64,000 bases of DNA from NCBI GenBank assembly GCA_030248225.1, contig JASANE010020372.1, positions 1 through 64,000 of the forward strand, in the 5' to 3' direction. The position numbers and the translations under genes are program-made. Every line of letters starts with the position of its first letter. Position 1 is the stretch's first letter. Shown one piece after another: positions 1 through 13,247 of the stretch. The DNA is from Trileptium ribeirensis. Lineage: Eukaryota; Nematoda; Enoplea; Enoplida; Thoracostomopsidae. The notes under the pieces are model-generated. The model searched no databases, had not been told where the DNA came from, and saw only the letters and a list, made by a program, of their open reading frames with translations.

Positions 1-479
1 ATGCAGCTGCGTCATCGGTTATTACATATAGACCATTCCCGATTCTCTACAATATATATACATAATATACAAAACGCAAATGAGGATAGACAAAATTTTA
101 GAACTCGACTTCGCCGACTATGAAACCCTTAAAACCGCTGAAAAGGCATTATATATTCAAATTAGACTCTACAACAAAACCATACTATTCAGCGTGCTTG
201 AAAACCTAATAGACCCTCGCTTGCACAAACATGCGTGCCAAAATGTGAAAAAAAGATATTTCTAAGGAAAGGTTCACAAAGCAAGATCAAGCCCGCAGTG
301 ATCCAGGAAATCGTACCACAAAAAGCTGGTGCTCTGCAAAATTGAAGATCTGGATGAACTGATTGCGCAAGGTAGCCTACTTTTGCTATATGGGCTGCGA
401 AATATCGGCACTCAATACGCATAGCATCAATCACAACAGTAGATGGAAATGCCTGATTTTGTCCCCACCCCAATCCGTG
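1..479. other. Intergenic, nothing recognised
   Basis: AT-rich sequence with only short chance reading frames on both strands. No repeat, RNA gene or coding signal was seen. Confidence 0.5.
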
Positions 480-900
480 CAGATAATTAAGTACCAGTTA
501 AATAATTAATTATCCTACTTTCGTACCATTAGTCACCTGTTTTTGAAAAGGTGGCGATTAATCATACCACTACTGAACATCCACTTCCTCCAAAATTGAT
601 GACTCGTAGGGTTTTCACTACCACCTTCCATCTAGGTAATTAATTAGCAGTTGAATTTAATTCACTTACCTTGGGGTAAATAATTACCTGGTTTGTGAGC
701 AGGTAATTAATTGTATCACTACTAATCATCCCCATTTCCCCCAAACTGAGGACTCATACGGCTTTAACCCCGCACAACCGCCTATTACATGCAAATGATT
801 AAAAATGATGTAATTAATCGCTATAGGTAACAAATTATATCATTTTAATGGTGAATGCGGATTATGCAAAAACAAAATGATTGAGTTATAGTGTTATATA
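480..900. repeat. AT-rich tract with recurring GGTAATTAATTACC-like palindromes
   Basis: The palindrome GGTAATTAATTACC and close variants recur several times here and again at the far edge of the neighbouring fold-back element (about 2,660-2,795). It may be outer sub-repeats of that element or simple AT-rich satellite. There is no coding potential. Confidence 0.45.
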
Positions 901-2810
901 TACATAGGTAAGAGGTAATATATCTAAAAGAGGTAATTAACTACCAAGGTTATTAATCACAGTTACCCCTCAAAAATGACTCATTTATCTTTAAAAATTA
1001 CAGAAAATTCTACATTGATAAATAGGTAATAAATCAGTCACTTCGATAATTAGTAATCAATACCCTCAGTTGATCAGCTATTGAGGTAAAAGTTGACCTC
1101 GTAGGGTTTTTCAAAACATTTAAAACTAGTTAAAATGGGCATATTACGGTTTTCTGAGTCAGCGAGTTGGTCTAAATGGGCCCAACTGCATTTTAGGGAA
1201 AAATTCAGGGAAGGGGAGGTAGTTAACACCTTTTTGAATTTTATAGAACTTTTCGAAAATTATCAAAATCGGTATGCGTTGGTTTTATGATTCACAAATG
1301 GGATTATGACGTAAAAAGTGTCACAAATAAGTTTTCCAAAACATTTCAGACTTTTTCAAAACTTTTCAAAAGTTGTCAAAATCGCTGCATAATGGTTTTC
1401 TAAGATGCATAACGCAATGATGAGTAAAAATTGATTTAAAGGATGTTTTCGGTTATGTTTCGTTACTTGGTAAGGCCTTTATGGCCAAGGAAACTTTTAG
1501 GGGCAGAAGTGAAATGCTTGGTGTACTAAGCCTTAGCGTAAGCCAAGGTTCCTTTGTGAGCCATTTGCTAAGATCTACCTCAACCTCAGTCAGTGGGTTG
1601 CTGACCCTCGAACTGCCGCTCTAAGCTGTTCTTTTTTTAACGATATAAAGTCCGGTCCCCAAAGGTGACATCATCTTATAGGACACGCACACATCACTTC
1701 AGCACGCGTTTCAATGTTTGTAAGGTTTAAAAGTTATTTGAACTCCGTTAGTACATTTTGCTTTAATCTGGTACGTCTTCTGTCTTAATCCGACCAGCAC
1801 ATGTTGGCTGCTTCATAAGTTTTACGTTTTTCTTTTAATATGCCAAAAAGTAATAAAACTATATTCACCAAAATTATATAAATTGCCAAACTTCAGAAGT
1901 TTAAAATAAGATTAGTAAAAGTATTCAATTCATGCTCGATTTTCAAAAAGTGTTTGCAATAAAAGTTTTAAATTACCAAATTTACAAAATGTTTTAAAAA
2001 TGAAAAATTAGACCATGTAAAATGTAGCAAAAAGTGCTTGTTATTATCTACACAAGTTTGGTGAAGCTTTGAAAAGGTTTCAATAATAATAAAAAAGTCT
2101 GACAAAGTTTCATAAGTCTGTGACAAAGTTTTAAAAGTTTGTTAAATCTTTTTATGATGTTTTTATTTCATTATCGCATTTGGTGTCTTACAAAATCCTT
2201 ATATGCCGACAAGTCCTGAAAAACTTTGAAAAGTTGGAAAAACTTTTCTCAGGTCAATTTTTGCACCATCATTCCATAAAACTCTCATGTGCCAATTTTC
2301 CAACTATTAAAACCATGAAAAGTTTTGTAAAATTTCTTTCAAGTCAATTTTTATCTCATCATCGCATTTGGCAGAAAGCCATTTTAACAATTTTGACAAC
2401 TCAAAACGTTTTGAGAAAATATTTCGTGCCAATGTTTACGAGATAATCGCTTATGCTGAGTCAGAAAACCATGGTATAGCGATTTTGATAATTTTCAAAA
2501 AGTCCTGCAAAGTTCAAAAAGTTGTGCCTACATTTTCAGGCCAATTCGCTGACGGAAAAAAATCATGATGTGCCCATTTTAATAAGTATAAATTTTTAAT
2601 GATATGACAAACTTTTTGAAGTGAACTTTTACATTAATAGCTCATCAGTTGAGGTCATTGGTGAATAATTACCCAAGTGGTTGATTATTAATTATTTATC
2701 AGTAAAAAATTTGTTATACTTTTTAAAAATATATGAAAAGTTATTTATTTAGGGGTAATTGTGAATAATCACCTGGGTAATTAATTACCTCTTATAAATC
2801 TATATGTATA
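900..2810. mobile_element. Fold-back (long inverted repeat) element 1
   Basis: The left arm (about 920-1,440) pairs with the reverse complement of the right arm (about 2,320-2,795). Shared landmarks in the same order include AGAGGTAATTAA, an AAAATGGGCA...GTCAGCGA block (1,133-1,172 against 2,546-2,580), AAAATTATCAAAATCG, and AATGATGAG...AAAATTGA (1,408-1,430 against 2,342-2,365). By eye the arms are roughly 70% alike, with internal sub-repeats. No transposase is present. It resembles a non-autonomous fold-back transposon. Exact ends and any target-site duplication could not be fixed. Confidence 0.6.
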
Positions 2811-2871
2811 CATTCTACTAAGACCCTTCTAATGATATTCAAACAATTTTAACTTAGTTTGGGTTTAATAA

Positions 2872-3729
2872 TTCAGGCCAAAACCAGTCTATGTATTGGT
2901 GTTATTGCCCGTAAAGTACTAATCTTGATTAAAAGTTTATACTGATGTTTACTTAGTTATTTAAATAGGCGTTGCTATAACATGCATCCGCATATTATCT
3001 AGGTCGTAGCTGCCCTAAAATGCTTCTTGTGACTTGATACACTGTGGTTCAAAAAATGGTAGCGCTGGAGCGACGCCGTAGCGTAGCAAACGATAACTGC
3101 AATATTCCTATCAAAAACTGGAGTAGGTAGCACTGAAACACTGCCCCTGTAATCTCTTCTGTACATAAGTTTAAAAGTAACAAAATAAACTGGACACTTG
3201 TCGGAACACAGCACGGCAGCATTGGAGCAGAAATATAATCTTCGAAGTGAAGCGATTTAGCTCTTGAACAGAGCGAAAATTGGATCGGTACTGTAAAAAA
3301 TCAATGCGCTCCGCTACACCTCTGTAGTTTCGCCAGCTTGAGTGGGTTTATGGAAGTAGTCTCCACATGACGGTATTTTCTGGTGACAGTAATGCTGGCC
3401 AGTGCACGATATTTCACTATACAAGTTTACCTAAATTGCTACTATTGTTCATATTGCTAAAACATGTGAAAAATTTGTGCCAAATACTGCTAAGAAACAA
3501 ACATACTATTGAACGCATGAATTGTACTATGCTTTTCTTAAGAATGAAGCTAAATATATTTAATAATAATTCCCTTACTTTAGAAATTACTTTAAATGAT
3601 TTGTATCGAAGAAAGAATGTGGTTTCGTTGTATCTGTGTTCACTGTATCCTTTGCAACCGTTCTTCGTGCACTTGTATTTCACGAATAGCTTGACTTACG
3701 AAAGTAATATTTGTACTCTATTGCCTCTG
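2872..3729. repeat. 0.86-kb interspersed repeat, copy 1
   Basis: This 858-bp segment, from TTCAGGCCAAAACC to TATTGCCTCTG, is repeated at 7,377-8,231 in the same orientation with few substitutions. Reading frames inside it differ between copies and match nothing recognised, so it is probably a non-coding mobile repeat or a duplication. No TG...CA ends or target duplications were found. Confidence 0.8.
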
Positions 3730-3732
3730 TAA

Positions 3733-4432
3733 ACATTTTCCAGTTTCCCAATTTTCCCGTTTCCCGAGTTTTCCGTTTTCCACATTTTCCGGTTTCCTAA
3801 TTTTCCTGAGTTTCCAGTTTCCCACATTTTCCAGTTTCCTAATTTTCCCGTTTCCTAAGTTTCCCGTTTCCCACATTTTCTAGTTTCCTAATTTTCCTGT
3901 TTACAGAGTTTTCCGTTTTCCACATTTTCCAGTTTCCTAATTTTCCCAGTTTCCTAATTTTCCCGAGTTTCCAGTTTCCCACATTTTCAAGTTTCCTAAT
4001 TTTCCCATTTCCCGAGTTTCCCGTTTCCCAAGTTTCCCGTTTCCCACATTTTCCAGTTTCCTAATTTTCCCGTTTCCCAAGTTTCCCGTTTCCCACATTT
4101 TCCGGTTTCCTAATTTTCCCGTGTCCCAACATTTCCCGTTTGCCAAGTTTCCCGTTTCCCAAGTTTCCCACATTTTCCAGTTTCCTAATTTTCCCGTTTC
4201 CCGAGTTTCCCGTTTTCCAAATTTTCCAGTTTCCCACATTTCCCCGTTTCCTAATTTTCCCGAGTTTCCCGTTTTCCACATTTTCAAGTTTCCTTATTTT
4301 CCCGTTTCCAACATTTTCCAGATTCCTAATTTTCCCGTTTCCCGAGTTTCCCGTTTTCCAAATTTTCCAGTTTCCCACCTTTCCTTGTTTCCTAATTTTC
4401 CCGAGTTTCCCCTTTCCCACATTTTGCAAAGC
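3733..4432. repeat. Pyrimidine-rich minisatellite (about 0.7 kb)
   Basis: This is a tandem array of short variants of TTTCC[C/A]: TTTCCCGAG, TTTCCCGTTT, TTTTCCACAT, TTTCCAGTTT, TTTCCTAAT. They are arranged in a loose higher-order unit of about 45-50 bp. The plus strand is almost pure pyrimidine. Reading frames across it (for example Gly-Lys-Leu-Gly-Asn repeats on the minus strand) are a by-product of the repeat. It starts directly at the end of repeat copy 1. Confidence 0.9.
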
Positions 4433-4859
4433 AGGAAATTTTACATTTCAAATAAACTCTTTCTATCAATTAGACGGGTGAAAGCATTAAAGCAATTTAT
4501 GTGTGTCTAGTTATATAAGACACACACATATAGATAAAATATATTTTCCAGCGGGAAACGGGAAGCCCCTAAAGGTGACATTGGCCATAATTTTGATTTG
4601 TTAGTATTTTTGTAAATATGCTACCTTAGTATCTTTTCCTTAGATGTTAATGAAGGGTAGTAAATTAAGGCACAGTTTTTCACAAAGTATCGCAAGTAAA
4701 AATAATAATTCAGGGCTTCGTTTGTGAAGACTTTTTATCGTAGCTGGGCCCAGAAACGTTTCTTGTCCGGACCTTCATAATCGGATTTACGCACGGTCAC
4801 ACTTTGAAAAGCAAGATGCTGTGTCCAGCAGCATTTTGGCTTAACATGTCCTGTTCTCG
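4433..4859. other. Intergenic, nothing recognised
   Basis: AT-rich spacer between the minisatellite and a decayed coding remnant. It contains a short imperfect palindrome around ACACACACATA near 4,510-4,530 and no supported gene. Confidence 0.4.
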
Positions 4860-5640
4860 ACAGCTATTCACCGCGGTATTTGCTTGCAGGCATGGATTGG
4901 ATTGCGACTGAACCTCTTCCGACATCTGGAAGACATGCTGTTCGCGTAGTCTTCCCAAACATATGAACTACCCGGAGTTGATGTTGCGTCAATATCAGCT
5001 TGAATATTGCGGTTGAGCTTTCCGTAGTGGCTGTCGTACAGACCCTGCTATTTTACGCCTAGGTGCTGCATACATAAATCTACAGTGTTAAAACGTTCAA
5101 CGTATTGCTGATATGTAATACCGAAACGACCGAGCGCGGTTATTTTAATACTTGCTGGTGGACATTTAAAGTAAACTAAACTGTTGGGTGGCTTTACAGT
5201 TGCACAACCCGTATAATGCTCGCCATCGCGTTGTTTAATCAGACGCTCGAAAGAATTCGTAATGGCTATTGCTTTTAATTGTCGCTTACAGCGAGATAAC
5301 AAACGTGCAGTTACAAATTTTCCAGGAAATGTCAAAATAGTGCCTTGTAAACCTTCTTCGTTGTTTAATACCTCTGGAATTTTTTGGAGCAGAAAACACG
5401 CCTTTAGGCTTCGAAAGCGAATCTATTTGCCGCGACATAACATTAGTTTGTTGTTTGACGGCTTCTATAATTGCCACCCCAAACATTCTTTTGAAATTTC
5501 TTTGTCAAATTCGATCTCTGAATCATTAGGTTCATCGTGATTTCTTTTTCCGTAAAATTGATCGATCACATGTAAACCGAGCGGTATTTTTACAGCATTA
5601 TCTTTACATCGCTTTTCCTTAAAATATCCGTTAACTATTG
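4860..5640 (-). pseudogene. Decayed protein-coding remnant, family not recognised
   Basis: Minus-strand reading frames show protein-like composition over about 780 bp, but continuity is broken. The best piece (5,335-5,048, 95 codons) ends at a TAG and then continues in the same frame for about 55 more codons (to roughly 4,860) with Tyr/Trp/Cys-rich, non-repetitive sequence. Upstream pieces up to about 5,640 lie in other frames, so at least two frameshifts plus the TAG interrupt it. The family is not recognised. It could be a pseudogene of a host gene, an exon cluster, or an old transposase. No splice sites fit cleanly. Confidence 0.35.
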
Positions 5641-7376
5641 TACGTCATTTATAAAATTTAGTATTGATGTATATCTATCTACTAATTACACCATAAATCT
5701 TTGTGATAAACTATTGAAAAATAGTTCTGACCAAATTGTTACACAATGTACAATCTTTATGTTCCGAATATATCCACTGTTGCTCTAAAAGATCTATACT
5801 TAGTTTGCACCGCCTGTGCTTTTTTCTTCCCTCTATATAGTACGTTTGTATTCTTTCGCACGGATATTTCTACAATTTGTAAAAGAAAATGTCACTAACC
5901 TCTGGTATATTTCGCACTAAATTAAACCACTATGCATAGCATTAGCATATATAGCAGCATTTAAGCTTCAAGCGGTTTGCTGCATTTGACTTCTACTATG
6001 ATCTTGCTAGTCCCTTTGCTCTCCACGGAAGATATTCCAATTCAATTTCTTTGTTAGATAATGTCAAGCGGTTACTATGCTCTTCATCTTTCTTTTGGTT
6101 TGTGGTGCTATAGGATATTATTTGTAGGCAACGGAAAATTACCGTTATGGGCGACTAAACTTAACCTGCGCCCACTAACTATCCTATTTTATAAAATCGG
6201 ATGAATACATATCCATTGCTAGAGACCAAGTAAGAAAGGAGACTCGATTCATTGCTAGACCAGAACTAGTGATTTGCAATCGGCTAATAACAGTTCCATG
6301 ACGATTATTACTTTTTAGGCAAGATTCGTCTCTGTTCGGGAACAAATTCAATGTAAATACGACGGCATAAACGAAAAGTTCTTGTAGTTTGTCATTATGT
6401 TCACAAATATAACCCTTCTTAATTCAAAAGCGATAAAATTTCATTCACAAACAAATTTTTATGTTCGCGAACAGAAAACAGCAAATTTTGGCTTGGGCAG
6501 ATAGAGTAAGGTAACGCAACTTTTTTCAGATAACAAAATAGGCTAGTCAGCGGGCGCAGGTTAAGTTCACTCACTCATTAGATTAAAATATAGGCGTATT
6601 GATACCGTATCAACAACCAGTGCTCGCCATATGGTGCATTGCTGAGTCCAGTTACATTGAGGTATGTGAAATTTGTAATGTTTATATGAGTTTCAAGGCG
6701 AAATAACATGCTTTGTCTATGTTTGGATTTTATTATTTCTACTTTATTAAGCAATATGGAAACGTCGCCGGTGGTTAATTTTATTTGCAAATTAACATCA
6801 CCAATCTCCGCGAGCGGCGCCTGAGATGCGCCGTGGATTGACAAAGAATGTATTCTTCCAGTTATTTATATATCTTAATTGTGAATATAAGTTTGAATGG
6901 CCAGCTAAAATATAGAAAGTGTTTTCGTTTCATAAATTCAGCTGCATATGGCGTAACGATGTGTATTGTCATAGTGGATGGAGAGTTTAATACAGGATAA
7001 AACTAAACTTTCTCCAGGCTTACGCAAATGCTAACGCGCGTATGATAACTATGCATGGATGTCCTGAAAATAGCTATGTATGAGAAGCCATAAGTTGCAA
7101 GCAGTAGTTATTTTAACATCTTAGTGACCACGTCTTCCAGTAGTACTCGCATTACTAATAAATAAATTTATCTTATTTTTGCGCAACATAGATATCTAGG
7201 TGTTGCCTTTGATGCACACGTTCAAACATATTTTTTGCATTTTTTTATAAATCAGTATTAGATTATCGAATCTTCTTGTATTTTTCGTGATTAGACGCGC
7301 CCAAGCAAATACAAGTGCACACATTTCTCAGTATGTCATTCTGTTTGGGAGCAGGAAGCTTAACAATGTATTTATC
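5641..7376. other. Intergenic, no supported gene
   Basis: AT-rich spacer. A minus-strand frame at 6,844-6,578 has a weak resemblance to the region after the active site of retroviral-type proteases, but no DTG/DSG motif is present. It is not called. Confidence 0.4.
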
Positions 7377-8231
7377 TTCAGGCCAAAACCAGTCTATGTA
7401 TTGGTGTTATTGCCCGTAAAGTACTAATCTTGATTAAAAGTTTATACCGATGTTTACTTAGTTATTTAAATAGGCGTTGCTATAACATTCATCCGCATAT
7501 TATCTAGGTCGTAGCAGTCCTAAAATGCTTCTTGTGACTTGATACACTGTGGTACAAAAAATGGTAGCGCTGGAGCGACGCCGTAGCGTAGCAAACGATA
7601 ACTGCAATATTCCTATCAAAAACTGGACTAGGTAGCACTGAAACACTGCCCCTGTAATCCTGTAATCTCTTCTGTACATAAGTTTAAAAGTAACAAAATA
7701 AACTGGACACAGCACGGCAGCATTGGAGCAGAAATGTAATCTTCGAAGCGAAGCGATTTAGCTCTTGAACAGAGCGAAAATTCGAAAGGTACTGTAAAAA
7801 ATCAATGCTCTCCGCTACACCTCTGTAATTTCGCCAGCTTGAGTGGGTTTATGGAAGTAGTCTCCACATTACGGTATTTTCTGGTGACAGTAATGCTGGC
7901 CAGTGCACGATATTTCACTATACAAGTTTACCTAAATTGCTAATATTGTTCATATTGCTAAAATATGTGAAAAATTTGTGCCAAATACTGCTAAGAAACA
8001 AACGTACTATTGAACCGCATGAATTGTACTATGCTTTTCTTAAGAATGAAGCTAAATATATTTAATAATATTTCGCTTACTTTAGAAATTACTTTAAATG
8101 ATTTGTATCGAACAAAGAATGTGGTTTCGTTGTATCTGTGTTCACTGTATCCTTTGCAAGCGTTCTTCGTGCACTTGTATTTCACGAATAGCTTGACTTA
8201 CGAAAGTAATATTTGTACTCTATTGCCTCTG
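7377..8231. repeat. 0.86-kb interspersed repeat, copy 2
   Basis: Second copy of the repeat at 2,872-3,729, same orientation, with scattered substitutions and small indels. Downstream sequence differs from copy 1 (unique sequence instead of the minisatellite), so this is not a simple tandem duplication of the whole interval. Confidence 0.8.
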
Positions 8232-10599
8232 GTGCGGGAGGGGGTTCGCAAACTATTCTGTCATCCACTGTACCTAACGCGTACTGGTAAGCTGTTGTCC
8301 AGTTGCAATGATCGCTCTTCCTGCATTTCCTTCTCCATCTTTTTCAAGTACTCCATAGCGTCACTGGAGAGAACATACTTTGCCGAAGTTGTGCCATTAT
8401 GAAGCCAATACACCTAAACGTTATGATACTGGAATCGAGGTCTGCCATGAAATAATTCGGTAAATCAATAATTAATAAAGAGGCTAAAGGCTAGTACAAC
8501 CTCACTTGTAGAGAAGTGATATTCAGCTGAATTTGTAGGGACAGAGATTGAATATTGTTTTTCTTTAAGGAAATGTGTCACAGCTGTATACTATGTTCCA
8601 TTTTATAACGTTCAAAAGACACCAAAGCCTCAATTAAATGTCGCATATGCGAAGAAATATCGAATAATATTTGAACAGCTCACCGCTCAAAAAATGTTCT
8701 TCTGAACAGGTTCAGCTCTACTACATGCTCAAATTGTAATGTCTAATACCTAATGCCCACCTACCGCCCTTTTGCTGATCTTGTTATTTGTAACAACAAA
8801 CCTTGTTCATTGCTGCACATAAAGACTTAAAACAAAAATTGTATAGCCTTTGGACTGCTAAAACATATAACGCGCTCACGAAAAGACTTTAGCTCAAACA
8901 ATTAATGAATATGAACAAGTCAGTGTAAATAAGGTGAATTATATGCTCTGTAGAATAGCTAGTCAACGAAAAATTCCCAAGCCAGAGCTTTGAACTCGGG
9001 CTGACGGCAGGAAAACAAAAAGCACTGGTCTCTCGGAAATTAAAAAACTTGCAACACTATGTATTGCGCATACAGAAGGTAAATATGTAAATACGATGTA
9101 AACATTGTATAATAAATTTGAAGAGGCAATATCTAATGCAGTGAGACGAAGAAAATCGTTACTATTTGCTCTATGTAAAGCAACACAATACATAACTGGC
9201 AAAATCACGAAAGAAAATATGTAATATGTATCTAAAGGTTTTACAGCTTGACTAATAGTACAGTAATGTACTAATCTACTACTAGACATGCTGCTACTGT
9301 ACTCCTGTAAAGTCTACTTTTACAGTAATATTTATAGTAGCATATATAAAAAGTTACAGCATACTAATAAACAGTTTGTAAGCGCCATTGGTCTAAACTG
9401 TTTTCTTCGTGATTGTAAAATTTTCGAAGAAATTTTACACATTCGAATGGCACCGTTGAAATTATCTGTACTCTCGCATCGCAGGTCTGAAGTGCGATTG
9501 GACGACAATGTCCGAGACAAAATCGGACACATATCATAAAACTGTGCTTTTAAAATGTTTATCCAACAGTGCTTGATTTGGAAAGATATTACTAAAGCCT
9601 TTACACGTTATACTATTCCCTGACGGTAAGTATAATGCCTATTCTGACAAATCTCGAAAACAATGTCACAGCCTGGCGGCTGTTAGAAAAGCCAATACTC
9701 ATTCAAGCTTTAAAATAATAGTGTCGTTTAACACCCGGGTTATTTAAAATATTAATCCATTCGCATGACATTCCAGTCATGCAGTACTAACAGGATTGAT
9801 TGACACTTATTGAAGGAACTTACGAGGCCATTTTCTAAGCAGTTATGCACTAATGTGTTAAGTTTCACTGCAGTGGAACGCTCATGTCAACGTTGTATGA
9901 ACAACGTATGATAAAATATAAATATAATTGAAAACAATGCGTGAGACCACTTTAGGCGCGTACACCAGGCTTGTTCTTTTGTCAAAAACACGAAATGCAT
10001 GGTTCATGTTAACATTTATGCAATCGGTATTCGTATTTTAGTGAACCCGAACAAGGGTTTTGCGATGCAATAACGGAATTTACGCTTGCGCACAGTTTTA
10101 ACTTTCGCACAGTTGTCCGTGTTCACCAGATGACATGCTGAATCGAACAAGTATGTTCGCGATATAATTGTGTATTACAGTATACGCAAAAGGCGCGAGA
10201 TTACCAAACGCATCGTCCTGTGTATGCAGCCACAAAATGCGAAGCAAAATCGCAAAATAGCGACCGCAAACAGAACCTACATGTTGCTATATTACAAATC
10301 TTTGTTCACATACATAAGAGAAAAATCTTTGTTCGCGGACACTCATCCCTTTTACGATCCTGAACTGATTCGCAAAAAGCCAACCCAAGTGTACGTACTT
10401 AAAGTGAACTCACGCCCAAATATGTGGTGAAAAATGACACCGAAGTGTAAAAAAGGCAAAAATAATATTGCAAATATTGCGAAAATTGCGTAAACCTCTG
10501 ATGAAACCGAGCTGCTTTCGTGTTTATATTATCGACGACACAGAGACGAGATTTTTTGTTTTGATCATATAATATTTGAGTGTAAATTAGAAAACCCTA
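8232..10599. other. Intergenic, no supported gene
   Basis: 2.4 kb without a convincing coding frame. The longest minus-strand frame (9,289-8,963) is hydrophobic but matches no family and has no splice context. No RNA gene was seen. Confidence 0.4.
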
Positions 10600-13247
10600 A
10601 TGCGTCGTCCACGTTTATTTGTGAGCAGCTACTGCACACAGTGGGCAGTACGAATGCACTCAGGCCGATTCGAGCGCAACGACAACGTGGAATGCACGGT
10701 CAGCACAATGGTAAACTGGTTGGCATGATGAAAGCATTTCCAGCAGTGCTAGTACGTGGCTATGCAACTGTATAGTACAATGCATTGACGGCGTGCATTT
10801 GTAACGACTTTTGCATTTAATGATGCAAAAGAAAAATCGATTTACACAGTCTAGTGCAATAGTGTTGATCACTGATCGTGCAATTATAATTACTATTGCA
10901 AACTGTAGAGCAATGTGATTTACTAAAGTATTGCGTCCGTAAAATTGCTTTCACTTTAGTACTTTCCAGTGCAGTTGTTGCTATATTTGCGCTGGATACA
11001 GCAGCGGCATCATCACATTGTTATTGTTTGTGTCATTGTATCTGTGTGAGCAATGGTTGTTGTATTTACACATGCTCGTGCAGGTGATGGGGTGATTGCA
11101 CATAGTCATCATTTTTTAAAAGTTAATCAATGAAATATTCTGGTGATACAATGATGCCTTAACTCCAATTTTAAACGGAGCTAAAGTGCCAGAAGTAATT
11201 TATTCTCACCACCGTTTTTGAGGTGTTGGGTCTAATTCTTGAATTTTTCTAAAAGTCATGGCTTAGGCTTTTATTGTGGTAGGCATCAGTACCACATACT
11301 AAATGGAAATAGATCTGGAAAATAGGGGTTTTACCTATCTGACGACTAGTTACGATTCGTTGTTATTTATTGCATATCATTTCATTTCTTGTCCTGCTAA
11401 TCTCTCCACTAATGTTTGCTGTAAATTTGTTCACTTTGAGGATGGAAACATGGAATACGTCAGATAAATATAGTTGACACAATTACCCATATTACCTTCA
11501 GTCAGTGTCGGCTGTAGAAAAAGTAATTGAAATTTGTAAATGATAACTCAAACTTGTCACCTTCTTCAGCTCAGCCATCCGTATAAAATAGAAGAACGAC
11601 GGGTCAAACGACCAAAAAGCTCGTGGTAATTCATTTTGACCAAGCAAGATTTTGCAACCAAGAAACTCATAAATAAACAACAAAGATATTTCACTGTGTA
11701 AAACACGTCTCCTAAAATTTTGTAATGATGCCGATATATCAATATTTGTGTCAAACTATCTGTTATTTTCTAGTTGTGTGATCATTCGCTTTGTTAAAAT
11801 TTTCTGACATTACTTTGTATAACAAAAATATGCAGTTGTATACTAGCCAAGTGCCAAGACGCTTGTTGTCTTATTACTTTCACGCCAAAAACACTGTATC
11901 ATACATTAAGACGCAAAAGTTTATAAGTAAGGCCATTGGTCTCAATGGTCAATCGGTGCAGGGTGGTAGATGGTTTCCGGTGAGGGGGATAGGTCAGGGG
12001 AAAATTTTTTAAATAGTCAGAAATTCAAAATTTGACGAAATGGTGACAAAAGCTATAATATCGGTATATAATGTAATTTTGCAATTTGATTGACCAAAGC
12101 ATAATGAAAAACGCAATGAGAAACTAGTGGAGTTTCTGAGGCCGTGCATGCGTTCGGTTAGAATTAATTGCGGCTTTGAGGGCGTTTTGTTGTTTATAGC
12201 TTCAATTTTAGCTGGTATATTGCGCAGACGTAATCAAACTGCCCAAAACTAGGCTAATTTCATGTTAAATCGTAAACCAATCAATCAATCGATCTATGAA
12301 CTGTTCCACTAAATTTTGAAAAATGACATGAACCGTTTGGTGAGCAAATGTAAACCGACTCAGTAAAATGTCTAACAGCACATTAATAAAATACATTGTG
12401 CCGATTAGTGATTATTATAGATAATTTAATATCACCATAAAAATCACGAAGAAATTTTGTGGTTTATTGCCCATCTGTTTCATTATCAAATACCATTTAA
12501 AACGGAGCTAGGGGTGCTTCCAGTGAGAGCACTAGGGGAAAAATCGGGAAATTTTTTCTTGTGTATTACAAAAAGTCGTGGCAATGTGCCCTTTACTTGT
12601 TTAGACCTGTGGCACCATCTTCAAGGTCAAAATGGCCAAAAACTAGATTTTAAGGGTTCTTTGTAAAAGCAAACGTACATTGTTTTATTAACCCTTAAAA
12701 TGATGTCTATGCTGAAGCACCCCGTCAGCTTCACGAACATGTGTAAATAAAACAACGATTGCTCACACAGATGCAATGGCATAAACAATATCAACGTGCA
12801 TATTTCAGGCTTATGTTTATGCCGTTGCTGCAGACAGCGTAAATGTGGCAACATTTGCACTGGAAAGCGCTTTGATGAAAACAATTTCACGGACGCAATT
12901 CTTTTGTAATTAACATTGCTCTACAACTTGCAATAGTAATTATCTTTGCATGATCAACGATCAACACTATTGCACTCGGCTGAGTAAATTGAACTTTCTT
13001 TTGCATCTTTAAACGCAAACGTCGTTATAAATACACGCCATCAATGCATTGTACTATGCAGTTGTACAGGCACGTGGTATCACTGCTGCATATGCTCTTG
13101 TTAAGCAACCGAGTTCACCGTTACATGGATGGTGCATTCGACGTTGTTATTGCACTCGAATCGGTTTGGCTGCATTGTTTGCATTGTTAGCGACCAAACT
13201 GCCCATTGTGTGCAGTAGCTGCACACAAATAAACGGGAACGACGCAT
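10600..13247. mobile_element. Fold-back element 2 with arms of about 0.5 kb
   Basis: The left arm (10,600 to about 11,135) is the inverted counterpart of the right arm (about 12,678-13,247). Shared blocks include the outer ATGCGTCGT...CGTTTATTTGTG, GCAGCTACTGCACACA, TGCATTGTACTA/CAATGCATTG and GTGAGCAAT...TTTACACATG. The interior (about 11,135-12,678) has no transposase. The ends read TA|ATGCG and CGCAT|AA. Arms differ by substitutions and short indels, so the copy is not recent. Confidence 0.75.

Noticed and set aside
3937..4510. Repetitive ORFs over the minisatellite
   Set aside because: Both strands give long frames only because the TTTCC-type repeat lacks stops. They have no gene structure.
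6578..6844. Fragment of a retroviral-type protease
   Set aside because: Only a vague similarity to the region after the active site; the DTG/DSG motif and neighbouring pol domains are absent.
3367..8402. ORFs of 121 and 130 codons in the 0.86-kb repeat
   Set aside because: The frames differ between the two copies at their ends, hold no recognised domain, and overlap an equally long frame on the other strand.
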